NCBI RefSeq assembly: GCF_025215095.1
Contig: NZ_JALHAP010000064.1
Coordinates: 1-60,190 of the forward strand
DNA length: 60,190 bases
DNA from: Dryocola boscaweniae
GTDB taxonomy: Bacteria > Pseudomonadota > Gammaproteobacteria > Enterobacterales > Enterobacteriaceae
Direction of reading: 5' to 3'
A program made the translations under genes and the position numbers. Below the pieces are notes generated by a model. That model ran no database searches and had not been told where the DNA came from. It saw only the letters and a program-made list of their open reading frames with translations. Shown one piece after another: positions 17,369 to 28,296 of this stretch. How positions within the stretch are numbered: the stretch's first letter is position 1; each line of letters opens with the position of its first letter.

Positions 17369-18009
17369 CGCACCCGGATCCCTTCGATAATCATCCGCTG
17401 CACGTTTTCCACCGTGCGGCGGAAAAAATCTTCATCACTTAAATTACTGCCCGTCACCGCCTCAACCTGGCTTGCGAAATCCGCGTAATGCTGCGTGGTC
17501 GCCCACAGCATAAAGATCAGATGATGCGGGTCCACCGCCGCCAGCTTGCCGCTTGCCACCCAACCGGCAACGATCGCCGATTTCTCCTCCACCAGCGTTT
17601 TCAAATCCCCGGTTAGCTCTTCTTTTAAAAGCGGCGCGCCCTGCAGCATTTCAAGACAAAACAACCGGGAAGCCTGCGGGTGATCCCGCGACACTTCAAG
17701 CTTAAGGCGGATGTACTCGCTGATGGCCACCAGCGGCTCCAGATCCTCACGAAACGCGCGCAGCGGCGCAAGCCAGATATCAAGAATCTGCTTGAGCACG
17801 GCAATATAAAGCGCTTCTTTTGAAGGGTAATAATAGAGGAGATTGGTTTTGGACACCTCGGCGCGCTCCGCCACCTTATCAAGGCTTGTGCCGTGAATGC
17901 CGTACTGGGAGAAAAACTCCAGGCCCGCCGCCAGGATAGCCTGCTTTTTAGCCGCTACGGCAAGCGTTCGCCGCCCGATTTGTTTGGTTTGTGCTGCGCC
18001 TTCCGCCAT
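17365..18009 (-). CDS. rutR: TetR-family pyrimidine regulator RutR
   Basis: RutR senses uracil and thymine. It represses the rut operon and affects purine and pyrimidine genes. The 214-residue protein has an N-terminal TetR helix-turn-helix (about 20-65, with SKTNLLYYYPSKEALY) and a C-terminal ligand domain close to E. coli RutR, including the ASRLFCLEMLQGAPLL segment. I chose the ATG at 18009 because GGAAGAG lies 5-8 bp upstream; the open frame continues 23 codons further without support. It is divergent from rutA, as in E. coli. Confidence 0.95.
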   Translation of the reverse strand: MAEGAAQTKQIGRRTLAVAAKKQAILAAGLEFFSQYGIHGTSLDKVAERAEVSKTNLLYYYPSKEALYIAVLKQILDIWLAPLRAFREDLEPLVAISEYIRLKLEVSRDHPQASRLFCLEMLQGAPLLKEELTGDLKTLVEEKSAIVAGWVASGKLAAVDPHHLIFMLWATTQHYADFASQVEAVTGSNLSDEDFFRRTVENVQRMIIEGIRVR

Positions 18010-18117
18010 GTGAGCTCTTCCTGGTGCGATGTGCCTCAAGCATAGCAAAGCCGCATCCGCCCCACGACTACTTTGCACTCTTAGCGCGCAGGGATGCTTA
18101 ATTTTCGTGCATTCTTT

Positions 18118-18133
18118 TTGACCAAACAGTCCA
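18118..18133. promoter_or_regulatory. Candidate RutR operator
   Basis: TTGACCAAACAGTCCA matches the left half of the RutR consensus (TTGACCA) perfectly and the right half partially. It lies between rutR and the rutA promoter, where repression of rutA and autoregulation would be expected. Confidence 0.5.
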
Positions 18134-18196
18134 TTTTTTTATGCGTCAATTTTAAACAACTAATCAACATATTGATAACACTATCTTTTATCACTC

Positions 18197-18212
18197 TGGC
18201 ATCGCCTTTGCA
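18197..18212 (+). promoter_or_regulatory. Sigma-54 type promoter of the rut operon
   Basis: TGGCATCGCCTTTGCA has the -24 GG and -12 GC elements exactly 10 bp apart, as sigma-54 requires. It lies 42 bp upstream of rutA. E. coli rutA is activated by NtrC under nitrogen limitation, so nitrogen control here is expected. I did not find an unambiguous NtrC enhancer by eye. Confidence 0.8.
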
Positions 18213-18254
18213 TTATCTCCGGTGACTAGCTTCCCAACCAGTGAGAGGTCCGTG

Positions 18255-19346
18255 ATGAAAATTGGTGTCTTCGTCCCTATCGGCAACAACGGCTGGCTAA
18301 TTTCCACTAACGCGCCGCAGTACATGCCGACTTTTGAGCTGAACAAAGCCATTGTGCAAAAAGCGGAACGTTACGATTTCGATTTTGCGCTCTCGATGAT
18401 CAAATTACGCGGCTTCGGCGGCAAAACCGAATTCTGGGATCATAACCTGGAGTCCTTCTCGCTGATGGCCGGGCTGGCCGCGGTTACCTCGCGAATCCAG
18501 ATATACGCCACCGCCGCAACCCTTACCCTGCCCCCGGCCATCGTCGCTCGCATGGCCTCGACCATCGACTCTATCGCCCCCGGACGGTTTGGCGTGAATC
18601 TGGTGACCGGCTGGCAAAAACCCGAATATGAGCAGATGGGCATGTGGCCGGGAGATGACTATTTCACCCGCCGTTATGACTACCTTGCCGAATACGCCAC
18701 GGTGCTGCGGGAGCTATGGGGCGCCGGACACAGCGATTTGAAAGGGGAATTTTTCACCATGAACGATTGCCGTCTCAGCCCGCGTCCGGAAAAACCGGTC
18801 AAAATGATCTGCGCAGGCCAAAGCGACGCGGGCATGGCTTTCTCCGCCGAATACGCCGATTACAACTTCTGCTTTGGCAAAGGGGTGAACACCCCGACGG
18901 CCTTTGCGCCAACCGCCGCACGCATGAAGCTGGCGGCGGAAAAAACCGGCCGAGACGTGGGCTCTTACGTGCTGTTTATGATTATTGCCGATGAAACCGA
19001 CGAGGCCGCCCGTGCGAAATGGGAACACTACAAAGAGGGGGCGGACGAAGAGGCGCTTGCCTGGCTGACGGAACAAAGCCAGAAAGATACCCGATCCGGA
19101 ACGGACACCAACGTGCGGCAGATGGCGGACCCTACCTCAGCGGTAAACATCAACATGGGCACGCTGGTGGGCTCATACGCCACCGTCGCACGCCTGCTGG
19201 ATGAAGTGGCAACCGTCCCGGGCGCCGAAGGGGTGCTGCTGACTTTCGACGATTTCCTCGCCGGAATTGAAGCCTTTGGCGAGCGGATCCAGCCGCTGAT
19301 GCAGTCTCGCGGCCATCTGTCTCCAACCGCTCGCGAGGTGGCCTAA
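18255..19346 (+). CDS. rutA: Pyrimidine monooxygenase RutA
   Basis: RutA is a flavin-dependent monooxygenase of the bacterial luciferase-like family that opens the uracil ring between N3 and C4, using reduced FMN from RutF. The ATG at 18255 ([15 protein letters not shown], 363 residues) has a GAGAGG ribosome site; a GTG eleven codons upstream is less likely. The luciferase-like barrel is visible with [17 protein letters not shown] and [17 protein letters not shown]. It is the first gene of rutABCDEFG and its stop overlaps the rutB start (TAATG). Confidence 0.97.
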   Translation: MKIGVFVPIGNNGWLISTNAPQYMPTFELNKAIVQKAERYDFDFALSMIKLRGFGGKTEFWDHNLESFSLMAGLAAVTSRIQIYATAATLTLPPAIVARMASTIDSIAPGRFGVNLVTGWQKPEYEQMGMWPGDDYFTRRYDYLAEYATVLRELWGAGHSDLKGEFFTMNDCRLSPRPEKPVKMICAGQSDAGMAFSAEYADYNFCFGKGVNTPTAFAPTAARMKLAAEKTGRDVGSYVLFMIIADETDEAARAKWEHYKEGADEEALAWLTEQSQKDTRSGTDTNVRQMADPTSAVNINMGTLVGSYATVARLLDEVATVPGAEGVLLTFDDFLAGIEAFGERIQPLMQSRGHLSPTAREVA

Positions 19347-20044
19347 TGAAAGACATCACGCTTGATGCCCGCCCGGAATCCATAACGTTTACGCCGGAGA
19401 AGACCGCGCTCATCGTTGTGGACATGCAAAACGCTTATGCCACCAAAGGCGGCTATCTCGACCTGGCCGGATTTGACGTTTCCTCCACCGCGCCGGTTAT
19501 CGACAACATAAAAACGGCCGTAGCGGCAGCGCGTAAAGCGGGCATGCTGATTATCTGGTTCCAGAACGGCTGGGATAGCGATTACGTGGAAGCGGGCGGG
19601 CCGGGCTCGCCCAACTGGCATAAATCCAACGCCCTGAAAACCATGCGCCAGCGCCCGGAATTACTGGGCACCCTGCTGGCGAAAGGCGGCTGGGATTATC
19701 AACTGGTGGACGAACTGGTGCCGCAGCCGGGGGATATCGTGCTGCCCAAGCCACGTTACAGCGGCTTCTTTAATACCCCGCTGGACAGCATTCTGCGCTC
19801 GCGCGGTATCCGCCATTTGGTGTTTACCGGCATCGCCACCAACGTGTGCGTGGAATCCACCCTGCGCGACGGCTTTTTCCTGGAGTATTTCGGCGTGGTG
19901 CTTGCCGATGCCACGCATCAGGCAGGGCCCGCGCTTGCCCAGCAGGCCGCCTTATTCAATATCGAAACTTTCTTTGGCTGGGTCAGCGACGTCGGTTCGT
20001 TTTGCCGCGCGTTGTCTCCGCATGTGCTTGCCCGAATTGCCTGA
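19346..20044 (+). CDS. rutB: Peroxyureidoacrylate/ureidoacrylate amidohydrolase RutB
   Basis: RutB hydrolyses the RutA product, releasing carbamate (then ammonia and CO2) and an aminoacrylate derivative. The 232-residue protein belongs to the isochorismatase-like cysteine hydrolases. The catalytic triad is visible: Asp in IVVDMQNAY, Lys in [10 protein letters not shown] and Cys in [12 protein letters not shown]. It overlaps rutA by one base and is followed by rutC after 14 bp. Length is as in E. coli (about 230 aa). Confidence 0.96.
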   Translation: MKDITLDARPESITFTPEKTALIVVDMQNAYATKGGYLDLAGFDVSSTAPVIDNIKTAVAAARKAGMLIIWFQNGWDSDYVEAGGPGSPNWHKSNALKTMRQRPELLGTLLAKGGWDYQLVDELVPQPGDIVLPKPRYSGFFNTPLDSILRSRGIRHLVFTGIATNVCVESTLRDGFFLEYFGVVLADATHQAGPALAQQAALFNIETFFGWVSDVGSFCRALSPHVLARIA

Positions 20045-20058
20045 TAAGGAGCCTGCTG

Positions 20059-20445
20059 ATGCCTAAATCCGTAATTATTCCACCGGGAACCACGACGCCT
20101 ATTGCGCCTTTCGTGCCGGGCACGCTGGCTGATGGCGTGGTGTATGTCTCAGGCACGCTTCCATTCGATAAGCAAAATAACGTGGTTCACCTCGGGGATG
20201 CCCGGGCGCAGACGCGTCACGTGCTGGAAACCATCAAAGCGGTTATTGAAACCGCGGGCGGCAGTATGGATGACGTGACCTTTAACTCCATCTTTATTAC
20301 CGACTGGGTTAACTACGCGGCGGTCAATGAAGTCTACGCGGAGTTTTTCGCAGGCGAGAAGCCGGCGCGTTTTTGCATCCAGTGCGGTCTGGTGAAACCG
20401 GGTGCGCTGGTAGAAATCGCCTCCGTGGCGCACATCGGGAAATAA
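20059..20445 (+). CDS. rutC: RidA-family aminoacrylate deaminase RutC
   Basis: RutC is a 128-residue YjgF/YER057c/UK114 (RidA) family protein acting on the aminoacrylate intermediate of uracil breakdown. Visible family features are the N-terminal [13 protein letters not shown] segment, YVSGTLPFD and the C-terminal [16 protein letters not shown] region containing the substrate arginine/cysteine area. A ribosome site (AAGGAG) lies 8-10 bp upstream of the ATG at 20059. An alternative frame opens further upstream but overlaps rutB and has no ribosome site. Confidence 0.95.
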   Translation: MPKSVIIPPGTTTPIAPFVPGTLADGVVYVSGTLPFDKQNNVVHLGDARAQTRHVLETIKAVIETAGGSMDDVTFNSIFITDWVNYAAVNEVYAEFFAGEKPARFCIQCGLVKPGALVEIASVAHIGK

Positions 20446-20449
20446 CCTT

Positions 20450-21259
20450 ATGCACATCGAGCTAACGTCTCCCCCCTTCACGGGCGCGCCGGTGCTGGTG
20501 CTGGTTGCCGGACTTGGCGGCACCGGCAGCTACTGGCAGGAGCAGCGGGCGGCCCTTGGCGCACGCTATCAGTTGGTGGTGTATGACCAGCGCGGCACCG
20601 GCGTTAACCATGAGCTTTTGCCGAACGATTACAGCCTGGCGGATATGGCGCGTGAGCTGCACGAAGCCCTGCGTGCGAAAGGCATCACGGAGTTTGGCTT
20701 ACTCGGCCATGCGCTTGGCGGGCTGGTCGGTATGCAAATGGCGCTGGATTACCCCGGGTCGGTAAAAATGCTGATCGTGATTAACGCCTGGCTGCAGCTT
20801 AACGCCCACACGCGGCGCTGCTTCGCGGTCCGGGAAACCCTGCTGCGCGACAGCGGCAGCGCGGCGTATTTACAGGCTCAGCCGCTTTTCCTTTATCCGG
20901 CCGACTGGATGGCGGCTAACCAGCCGCGTCTTGAGGCGGAAGAGGCCCTGCATAACGCCCACTTTCAGGGAGAAGAGAACCTTACGCGCCGCCTGAAGGC
21001 GCTGAAGGCGGCGGATTTTCGCTCTACCGCGCACCTTATCCGCCAGCTGGTGCTGCTGATTTGCGCCCGGGACGATCTTCTGGTGCCCTGGAACTGCTCC
21101 GCGGCGTTGCACGACGCCTTGCCCAACAGTCGGCTGCAGATCCTGCCCTGGGGCGGCCACGCCTGCAACGTCACCGCCGCGAGCGCCTTTAACGAATGGC
21201 TGCTGGGCGAACTGGCCACGCTATTACCCTTCCCCGAATATCATGAGGAAAACGTATGA
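20450..21259 (+). CDS. rutD: Alpha/beta-hydrolase-fold aminoacrylate hydrolase RutD
   Basis: RutD speeds conversion of aminoacrylate to malonic semialdehyde and ammonia. The 269-residue protein has the alpha/beta hydrolase order: oxyanion-hole region [11 protein letters not shown], nucleophile elbow [14 protein letters not shown], and a late histidine in WGGHACN. The elbow has Ala where a serine nucleophile is usual; E. coli RutD shares this, so it is a family trait, not a defect. It begins 4 bp after rutC and overlaps rutE by 4 bp (ATGA). Confidence 0.95.
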   Translation: MHIELTSPPFTGAPVLVLVAGLGGTGSYWQEQRAALGARYQLVVYDQRGTGVNHELLPNDYSLADMARELHEALRAKGITEFGLLGHALGGLVGMQMALDYPGSVKMLIVINAWLQLNAHTRRCFAVRETLLRDSGSAAYLQAQPLFLYPADWMAANQPRLEAEEALHNAHFQGEENLTRRLKALKAADFRSTAHLIRQLVLLICARDDLLVPWNCSAALHDALPNSRLQILPWGGHACNVTAASAFNEWLLGELATLLPFPEYHEENV

Positions 21260-21846
21260 GTTCTGCAGTTGATACCCCGGCCCTGGAGACGCTGTTTACC
21301 CGTGCCCGCACCCACAGCGCCTGGCAGGATACCGGCGTGAGCGATGCGCAGCTTGAAGAGATTTATAACCTGGTTCGCCTTGGCCCTACTTCGGCCAACT
21401 GTTCACCGGCGCGCTTTCTTTTTGTGCGCAGCAGTGAAGGGAAAGCGCGTCTTAAACCCGCGCTCTCCAGCGGTAACGTCGATAAAACCATGCGCGCGCC
21501 GGTGACGGCCATCGTTGCCTGGGATCCGGCTTTCTATGAGCATCTGCCTGCGCTATTTCCCTATGCAGACGCTCGTGCATGGTTTACTTCAAGCCCTGAA
21601 CTGGCGCAGGAAACCGCCTTTCGCAACAGCTCAATGCAGGCGGCCTATCTGATTTCCGCCTGCCGGGCGCTGGGCTTAGACACCGGGCCAATGTCAGGTT
21701 TTGATCGACAGAAAGTGGATGCAACGTTTTTCCAGGCCAGCGGCTGGAAAAGCAATTTGCTGATCAATATCGGCTATGGCGACACCACCAAAGCACATAC
21801 TCGCCTGCCGCGTCTGGCCTTTAATGACGCCTGCGAGCTGGCTTAA
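21256..21846 (+). CDS. rutE: Malonic semialdehyde reductase RutE
   Basis: RutE reduces toxic malonic semialdehyde to 3-hydroxypropionate. The 196-residue protein belongs to the flavin-dependent nitroreductase family. It has the FMN-binding segment [14 protein letters not shown] near residue 40 and the C-terminal NIGYGD motif. Its ATG overlaps the rutD stop, implying translational coupling, and rutF starts 9 bp downstream. Length matches E. coli RutE. Confidence 0.95.
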   Translation: MSSAVDTPALETLFTRARTHSAWQDTGVSDAQLEEIYNLVRLGPTSANCSPARFLFVRSSEGKARLKPALSSGNVDKTMRAPVTAIVAWDPAFYEHLPALFPYADARAWFTSSPELAQETAFRNSSMQAAYLISACRALGLDTGPMSGFDRQKVDATFFQASGWKSNLLINIGYGDTTKAHTRLPRLAFNDACELA

Positions 21847-21855
21847 GGAGCATGC

Positions 21856-22344
21856 ATGGTTGAAAAACAAAACTTCCGCGATGCCATGTCCCGACTCGGG
21901 GCTGCGGTCAACATTATCACCACCGACGGGCCTGCCGGACGGGCAGGTTTTACTGCCTCAGCGGTATGTAGCGTCACCGACGATCCGCCAACTTTGCTGG
22001 TCTGCCTTAATCGCAGCGCGTCGGTATGGCCGATTTTCAGTCAGAACGAGGCGCTTTGCGTGAATACCCTGGCCGCCGGTCACGAATCGCTCTCCAACCT
22101 CTTTGGCGGCAAAACGCCCATGTCAGATCGCTTTTCCGCAGCGCGCTGGCGACAGGGCGTAAGCGGCTGCCCGCAGCTTGAAGGCGCGGTGGCCTCTTTC
22201 GACTGCCGCATCAGCCAGGTGGTGAGCGTGGGAACGCATGACATCCTGTTTTGCGAGCTGGTGGCTTTGGAACGTAACGACGATACCCACGGTCTGGTGT
22301 GGTTTGACCGTGGGTATCACCAACTGATGCGGCCTGCCTGTTAG
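21856..22344 (+). CDS. rutF: FMN reductase RutF
   Basis: RutF is the NADH:FMN oxidoreductase that provides reduced flavin to the RutA monooxygenase. The 162-residue protein shows the flavin-reductase-like split-barrel pattern: [31 protein letters not shown] near the N terminus (in shorter pieces typical of HpaC/RutF) and CLNRSASVW. It is preceded by an AAGGAG ribosome site and followed by rutG after 25 bp. No anomaly. Confidence 0.94.
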   Translation: MVEKQNFRDAMSRLGAAVNIITTDGPAGRAGFTASAVCSVTDDPPTLLVCLNRSASVWPIFSQNEALCVNTLAAGHESLSNLFGGKTPMSDRFSAARWRQGVSGCPQLEGAVASFDCRISQVVSVGTHDILFCELVALERNDDTHGLVWFDRGYHQLMRPAC

Positions 22345-22369
22345 CCGAAATTCCTGCGTGGAGATGAAA

Positions 22370-23698
22370 ATGGCAAATTCCTGGTTCCCTCAATGGCGTA
22401 AGAAATCTGCACTAACGGAAAGCGGCGTCGTGGCGCCGGATGAAATGCTGCCACTGGGGCAGACGCTGGTGATGGGCGTGCAGCACGCGGTGGCCATGTT
22501 CGGCGCGACGGTGTTAATGCCGCTGCTGATGGGCCTCGACCCGAATCTTTCAATCCTGATGTCGGGCATTGGCACGCTGCTGTTTTTCCTGGTCACCGGG
22601 GGGCGCGTGCCGAGCTATCTTGGCTCCAGCGCGGCATTTGTCGGCGTGGTAATAGCCGTAACGGGTTTTAACGGCCAGGGGCTGAACCCTCATCTGAGCG
22701 TGGCGCTGGGCGGAATTATCGCCTGTGGCGCTGTCTATACCGCGATTGGATTTATCGTTATGAAGGCCGGCACCCGCTGGATTGAACGCCTGATGCCGCC
22801 GGTCGTCACCGGCGCCGTGGTGATGGCGATTGGTCTTAACCTTGCGCCGATTGCCGTGCGCGGCGTCTCGGCCAGCAGTTTTGATAGCTGGATGGCGGTG
22901 ATGACCGTGCTGTGTATCGGTCTGGTAGCGGTTTTCACTCGCGGAATGATCCAACGCCTGCTGATCCTGTTAGGCCTTGTCGTTGCCTGCGCGCTTTACG
23001 CGATACTGGCGAACGGTTTGGGCTTTGGCAAACCCGTAGACTTCTCTCTTATCCAGCAGGCCGCGTGGTTTGGCCTGCCCCAGCTCACCTCGCCGACCTT
23101 TAACGCCCAGGCCATGATGTTAATCGCACCCGTAGCCGTTATCCTGGTGGCGGAAAACCTCGGGCACCTGAAAGCCGTGGCGGGCATGACCGGCCAAAAT
23201 ATGGACCCTTATATCGGCCGCGCTTTTGTGGGAGACGGGCTGGCGACAATGCTTTCAGGTTCGGTAGGCGGGAGCGGCGTCACAACCTATGCGGAGAATA
23301 TCGGCGTAATGGCCGTGACGAAAGTCTATTCCACGCTGGTGTTTGTGGCCGCGTCGGGCATCGCTATGCTGCTTGGCTTTTCACCGAAGTTCGGGGCGCT
23401 TATTCATACCATCCCGGCCCCGGTTATCGGCGGCGCTTCAATTGTGGTGTTCGGGCTGATTGCCGTGGCGGGCGCGCGCATCTGGATACAGCATCGCGTG
23501 GACCTGAGCCAGAACGGCAATTTGATTATGGTTGCGGTGACGCTGGTGCTGGGAGCGGGCGACTTCGCCCTGACGCTGGGCGGCTTTACGCTTGGCGGAA
23601 TAGGCACCGCCACCTTTGGCGCCATTATTCTGAATGCGATATTGAGCCGTCGCCCGGCCCCGGTGAGCGACGCCGAAATAGCCCATCAGGATCCCTGA
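22370..23698 (+). CDS. rutG: Pyrimidine permease RutG (nucleobase:cation symporter 2)
   Basis: RutG imports uracil or thymine across the inner membrane for the Rut pathway. The ATG at 22370 gives 442 residues, the E. coli length, with GGAG six bases upstream; two earlier in-frame starts are weaker. It has about 14 hydrophobic segments and the UraA-family signatures GGRVPSYLGSSAAFVG and LVAENLGHLKAV, plus GGSGVTTYAENIGVMA. It closes the rut operon and converges on the next gene with a 13-bp overlap of the two 3' ends. Confidence 0.95.
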   Translation: MANSWFPQWRKKSALTESGVVAPDEMLPLGQTLVMGVQHAVAMFGATVLMPLLMGLDPNLSILMSGIGTLLFFLVTGGRVPSYLGSSAAFVGVVIAVTGFNGQGLNPHLSVALGGIIACGAVYTAIGFIVMKAGTRWIERLMPPVVTGAVVMAIGLNLAPIAVRGVSASSFDSWMAVMTVLCIGLVAVFTRGMIQRLLILLGLVVACALYAILANGLGFGKPVDFSLIQQAAWFGLPQLTSPTFNAQAMMLIAPVAVILVAENLGHLKAVAGMTGQNMDPYIGRAFVGDGLATMLSGSVGGSGVTTYAENIGVMAVTKVYSTLVFVAASGIAMLLGFSPKFGALIHTIPAPVIGGASIVVFGLIAVAGARIWIQHRVDLSQNGNLIMVAVTLVLGAGDFALTLGGFTLGGIGTATFGAIILNAILSRRPAPVSDAEIAHQDP

Positions 23699-24618
23699 CG
23701 GCGTAACGCTTCCTTCGGCACCGAAACCGGTGCCGCTTTCTTACGTTTGAGTTTTAATTCGCTGACCAGCACGCCAAGCACAATCAGCGCGCCGCCTAAA
23801 AGGGCCAGCACCGGCAAACGCTCCCCGGCGATACGTCCGAAAATACCTGCCCATACCGGCTCGCCGGTATAAATAACCGTGGCGCGGGTCGGTGAAACGC
23901 TGCGCTGCGCCCAGTTCATCGTCACCTGGATAATGGCGCTGAAAATCCCTAAACCCAACGCTATTACTGCTAATCCGGCGCTGAAGGGGGGCACGCTCTC
24001 CCCTGCCGGGACCATGGCGGCGAAAGCCACAATTGACGCGGTTGCCAGTTGCACAATGGTCACACGCTTAATATCCACCTTACCGGCCCAGAGGCTTATC
24101 ATGATTATCTCGGCTGCAATCGCCAGAGCGCTTATCAGAGTGATGATTTCCCCCGCTCCCAGCGTCAGCGATGTGCCTTCCGGCCCTGCCAGGAAAATCA
24201 GTCCCACAAAGGCCAGCGCCACGCCCACCCAGGACATAACCCCCGGCATTTTGCCCAGGCAAACCCACTGCAGCAGCGGCACCAAAGGAACATACATAGC
24301 GGTAATGAATGCGGATTTACTGCTCGGAATGGTCTGTAAACCCCAGGTCTGCATGCTGTAACCCAAAGCGATAGCAATCCCGATGGCGATGCCCGCTTTC
24401 ACTTCAAGCCAGGTCAGGCCGCGCAGGGATTTTATCGACAGCAGCCCTACGGCCAGCGCTGCGGTGGCAAAACGCAGGCCGACAAAGAAAAACGGCCCGC
24501 TCAGGGTCATCGCATACTGCACGGCCAGAAAAGTGCCGCCCCAGAACATGGTTATCAGAATCAGAATCGCTTCCTGAGGCTTTACGGAGAATTTATAGCG
24601 GCTTAATAAGGCGGACAT
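23686..24618 (-). CDS. EamA-family (DMT superfamily) inner-membrane transporter
   Basis: This 310-residue protein has ten hydrophobic segments in two EamA repeats. The first opens with MFWGGTFLAVQYAM; the second covers the IFSAIIQVTMNWAQRSVSPTRATVIYTGEPVWAG region, both typical of the drug/metabolite transporter superfamily. The substrate cannot be told. I chose the ATG at 24618 (MSALLSRYKFSVKPQEA); the open frame extends 24 codons further but without a good ribosome site. It points against rutG, sharing 13 bp of 3' end, and has no obvious partner gene. Confidence 0.85.
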   Translation of the reverse strand: MSALLSRYKFSVKPQEAILILITMFWGGTFLAVQYAMTLSGPFFFVGLRFATAALAVGLLSIKSLRGLTWLEVKAGIAIGIAIALGYSMQTWGLQTIPSSKSAFITAMYVPLVPLLQWVCLGKMPGVMSWVGVALAFVGLIFLAGPEGTSLTLGAGEIITLISALAIAAEIIMISLWAGKVDIKRVTIVQLATASIVAFAAMVPAGESVPPFSAGLAVIALGLGIFSAIIQVTMNWAQRSVSPTRATVIYTGEPVWAGIFGRIAGERLPVLALLGGALIVLGVLVSELKLKRKKAAPVSVPKEALRRQGS

Positions 24619-24697
24619 GAGATACCAGCAAGCATTCAGACAATAAATGAAAGAGCTGACTATAGTGCGACGCGCCGGAATACGGCGCAATGGGCGA

Positions 24698-24732
24698 CGA
24701 AAAATAAAAAACCGCCGGTAAAAACCGGCGGT
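24698..24732 (-). terminator. Terminator of ymdF
   Basis: A perfect 9-bp stem (ACCGCCGGT 24711-24719, ACCGGCGGT 24724-24732) with an AAAA loop precedes a T-rich run on the minus strand. It lies between ymdF and the EamA gene and so separates the two. Confidence 0.85.
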
Positions 24733-24789
24733 CGGGACTGGCTATTAGCTATTAATAATCAGACGACAGCTAATCGCACTTAGCTACGG

Positions 24790-24972
24790 CTATTTACTTT
24801 TGCTGCTACCGCTGCCGTGGCTATTTTTGCCCCCTTTCTGGCCTGCTTCTGATGCACGCTGCGGGTCATTTTTAAAATTCCCGCCGCTGTGCTGGCCACC
24901 TTTACGACCTGCTTCTGATGCTCTTTCACGGTCTTCAGCGAAATTACCTGAACCACCACGATGGTTTGCCAT
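24790..24972 (-). CDS. ymdF: Small KGG-repeat stress protein YmdF (YciG family)
   Basis: This 60-residue, very hydrophilic, Gly/Ser/Lys-rich protein has two copies of the KGG (con-10-like) repeat: RASEAGRKGGQHSGGNF and RASEAGQKGGKNSHG. It is nearly identical to E. coli YmdF, which is also next to the rut operon. The family is linked to general stress and desiccation; its molecular role is not known. The ATG at 24972 has a strong GGAGG site; a 32-codon extension upstream is unsupported. YciG-type genes are often sigma-S dependent, which I cannot verify here. Confidence 0.9.
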   Translation of the reverse strand: MANHRGGSGNFAEDRERASEAGRKGGQHSGGNFKNDPQRASEAGQKGGKNSHGSGSSKSK

Positions 24973-25962
<990 letters not shown>

Positions 25963-25977
25963 TTTCTGGAGGAGCAC

Positions 25978-26205
25978 ATGCCAACTCAAGAATCCAAAGC
26001 ACATCACGTCGGTGAATGGGCAAGTTTACGTAACACTTCACCTGAGATAGCGGAAGCTATTTTTGAAGTGGCTAAATATGACGAAAAGCTCGCAGAAAAA
26101 ATCTGGGAAGAAGGCAGCGACGAAGTGCTGCTCAAGGCGTTTGAGAAAACCGACAAAGACTCGCTGTTCTGGGGAGAGCAAACCATAGAGCGCAAAAACG
26201 TTTAG
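25978..26205 (+). CDS. yccJ: Small conserved protein YccJ
   Basis: This 75-residue acidic protein ([16 protein letters not shown]...) matches E. coli YccJ, always found directly after wrbA. It has no signal peptide or membrane segment and its function is unknown. A strong ribosome site (GGAGGAG) precedes it. It shares the terminator immediately downstream with wrbA. Possible involvement in the same stress response as WrbA is inference from the operon only. Confidence 0.92.
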   Translation: MPTQESKAHHVGEWASLRNTSPEIAEAIFEVAKYDEKLAEKIWEEGSDEVLLKAFEKTDKDSLFWGEQTIERKNV

Positions 26206-26212
26206 ATTGTTC

Positions 26213-26243
26213 AAAAAGCCCCCGCCACGGCGGGGGCTTTTTG
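26213..26243. terminator. Bidirectional terminator between yccJ and agp
   Basis: The inverted repeat AAAAAGCCCCCGCC / GGCGGGGGCTTTTTG (loop ACG) lies between two convergent genes and has A and T runs on either side, so it can serve both wrbA-yccJ and agp. Confidence 0.9.
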
Positions 26244-26245
26244 CT

Positions 26246-27493
26246 TTATTTGCCCGCCACCGTTTTGTCTAACACTTCGGTAAATTTATCCCACGGACAA
26301 AAACCGTTCGCATCAATCGGGCAGCCGTTGAGCTGCAGCGTTACGCGCTGCGGCGGCTGTTGCAGGCTCAGCACCTCGCCGTTCCTTAACTGCTCGCTGC
26401 TCTGATAGACGTACTCGACTTTCATTAATTCGCGATTGGCCTTGCTGTCATGCCAGCGCTGGAACATGATTTTGCCGCCGATAGGCGTACGCTCGTTCTG
26501 CTTCGGCAACTGATACTCTTTAAAATCCAGCGCGGTCAGTAGAGAGGCGATGTTGGAATCATGCCCCACCAGCAGGGTGATTTTCGGCGCCTTTTCCTCG
26601 CTACCCGCCAGCACTTTTTGAATGTATTTCACCAGCGGCGCGGATACGTTGCGCGCAACTTCAGGCGAGGTGAACAACGTGTCCTGATAGCCGTTTTTCA
26701 ACTGCGACAGCACGCGCCACTGCTGCTCGGTTTTGATCTGCCCCCAGGCGACCTGGTCGAGCGGGAAGCCCTCGTAGTATTGCAGCGTAAAAGCATCCAC
26801 CAGCGAGTTACCCACTTTTAGCGGCCCGCTTACGCCCGGCTCCTCGGTCGCGTTGGCGCTGAATTTATCCTTCGACGCGGTTAAATCGCACTGCTGTTTT
26901 TCTTTGCAGGTGGGCGAATCGCTAAACGCCGTCACCTGCTCAAGCAGTTTATAACTGTCGTCGAGTTTATAGTGCTCGCGCTGGGCCTCCATCGCTTTCA
27001 CCGCCGCCTGCTGGAATTCTGGCGAATCATTAGTGATAACCGGGTTAAACGTCGGGTCCATGGTGCCCATTTTATCCTGATGATGGACAGGCACGTCGCA
27101 GCCTGGGAAAGCGCCGGTGATAAAGAACTGCGCGGTCGCTACGGTTCGTTGCAGGCTATTAGCGTAGGCGTAAACGCTTTGCGGAGTCGGACATTCGCCG
27201 CTTTTCACCAGCCCCTGCTCCGCCAGCCATTCACGCAGATAGTGCCCCATGTAGATTTCCAGCACGCCACCTTTAGTGGTTAGCTGCCCGCCAGGCACGT
27301 CCCATTCAGGCCAGGATTGCGCGGTGGATTGCTCAAGCACGCTGCCGTTATTCGCCAGCGGCGCGCGCAGGTTGTGGCGGCTCATCAACAGAACCTGCTG
27401 AAGTTGATAACCTTCCAGAGCAGCTTCGGCATTCGCCATTCCCGGTGCAAAACAGGCCACGGCCAGCAATGAGGCGACGATTTTCTTATTCAT
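26246..27493 (-). CDS. agp: Periplasmic glucose-1-phosphatase Agp
   Basis: Agp is a histidine acid phosphatase that hydrolyses glucose-1-phosphate (and some inositol phosphates) in the periplasm. The 415-residue precursor has a Sec signal peptide (cleavage after MANA, residue 22). It carries the catalytic SRHNLRAP motif near residue 40 and the late HD pair in LLVGHDSN. Several cysteine pairs are consistent with disulfides in the periplasm. It converges on yccJ. It is the last gene of the block shared with E. coli; downstream genes are accessory. Confidence 0.96.
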   Translation of the reverse strand: MNKKIVASLLAVACFAPGMANAEAALEGYQLQQVLLMSRHNLRAPLANNGSVLEQSTAQSWPEWDVPGGQLTTKGGVLEIYMGHYLREWLAEQGLVKSGECPTPQSVYAYANSLQRTVATAQFFITGAFPGCDVPVHHQDKMGTMDPTFNPVITNDSPEFQQAAVKAMEAQREHYKLDDSYKLLEQVTAFSDSPTCKEKQQCDLTASKDKFSANATEEPGVSGPLKVGNSLVDAFTLQYYEGFPLDQVAWGQIKTEQQWRVLSQLKNGYQDTLFTSPEVARNVSAPLVKYIQKVLAGSEEKAPKITLLVGHDSNIASLLTALDFKEYQLPKQNERTPIGGKIMFQRWHDSKANRELMKVEYVYQSSEQLRNGEVLSLQQPPQRVTLQLNGCPIDANGFCPWDKFTEVLDKTVAGK

Positions 27494-27784
27494 TCCTTAT
27501 TCCTCAAGAGGTTATTGCAGCAAAAGCGCCGAGGAATAGTGTGGCAGAAAAACCGTCATGCACCCGGTAACAGGATCGCAAAATGGCAGATTAGTGATCC
27601 TGTGCGCTAAAAAATGGCGGATTTCGTTGCCTGGAGGTTCAATCGACGATCTTTTGGGAGGCGGTTGAGGAGTTGATTATGCATTACGGACAATTAAAAG
27701 AGCCTCGCTGAACGGATGCCCGGTTAATGAAGATTATTAATAAAATACGAGCCTCACAGAAAGTCTCGAATCAGGCTGCGGACA

Positions 27785-28078
27785 TTACATTTCCGGGCAT
27801 TCCACTTTGCCGATAGCATCCCAGTAATTTTGAGTATTGTTGCGCTCGATTGCCACAGTAGCTTCGCGGACATGGCGCTGATTGTCTTCTGAAGACAATA
27901 TGCTGTTTGCCCAGGCGGTATCTGTCATCCCTTTTGGCTGATGGCAGACTTTTTTCAGCTCGGTCATGACCTGCTGTTTATGCTGCTCAAACTGTAACGA
28001 CTGAAACGCAGACTCAGCGGCTGCGCTGGCAGAAGCCGTCAGGCAGATCAGCAAGGGAAGAATTTTGGTCAGAGCCAT
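27785..28078 (-). CDS. yicS: YicS-like small secreted protein
   Basis: This 97-residue protein has a signal peptide (cleavage after ASAAA, about residue 20) and a short mature part with two cysteines (KKVCHQPKG and GKVECPEM at the very end). The length, the REATVAIERNNTQNYW segment and the C-terminal ECPxM agree well with E. coli YicS, a protein of unknown function encoded elsewhere in K-12. AAGGAAA precedes the ATG at 28078. The 290 bp between it and agp contain no convincing gene, only a possible 10-codon frame with a ribosome site at 27680. Confidence 0.8.
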   Translation of the reverse strand: MALTKILPLLICLTASASAAAESAFQSLQFEQHKQQVMTELKKVCHQPKGMTDTAWANSILSSEDNQRHVREATVAIERNNTQNYWDAIGKVECPEM

Positions 28079-28296
28079 TGGGATTTCCTTAAGGCGCAAC
28101 GCTGTGAAAGATGATTTAACTATATGTTCCCGCCTGGTAATGCGCAAATAACCCCGCCGGGAGTAAATTTGCCCTTTCGCGAAGAAAGATACGACTATTT
28201 TTTATTGCCGAAGCTTGAGCCGAAAGGTATTCGAACGCCATTCGTTATTGTCCTCAGGTGCTTTTATTTCTGCGTTGTCAGTAAGGCGATAAGGAC

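Noticed and set aside
20450..21259. RutD inactive because the nucleophile serine is missing (Ala in the elbow)
   Set aside because: E. coli RutD has the same Ala, so this is normal for the family.
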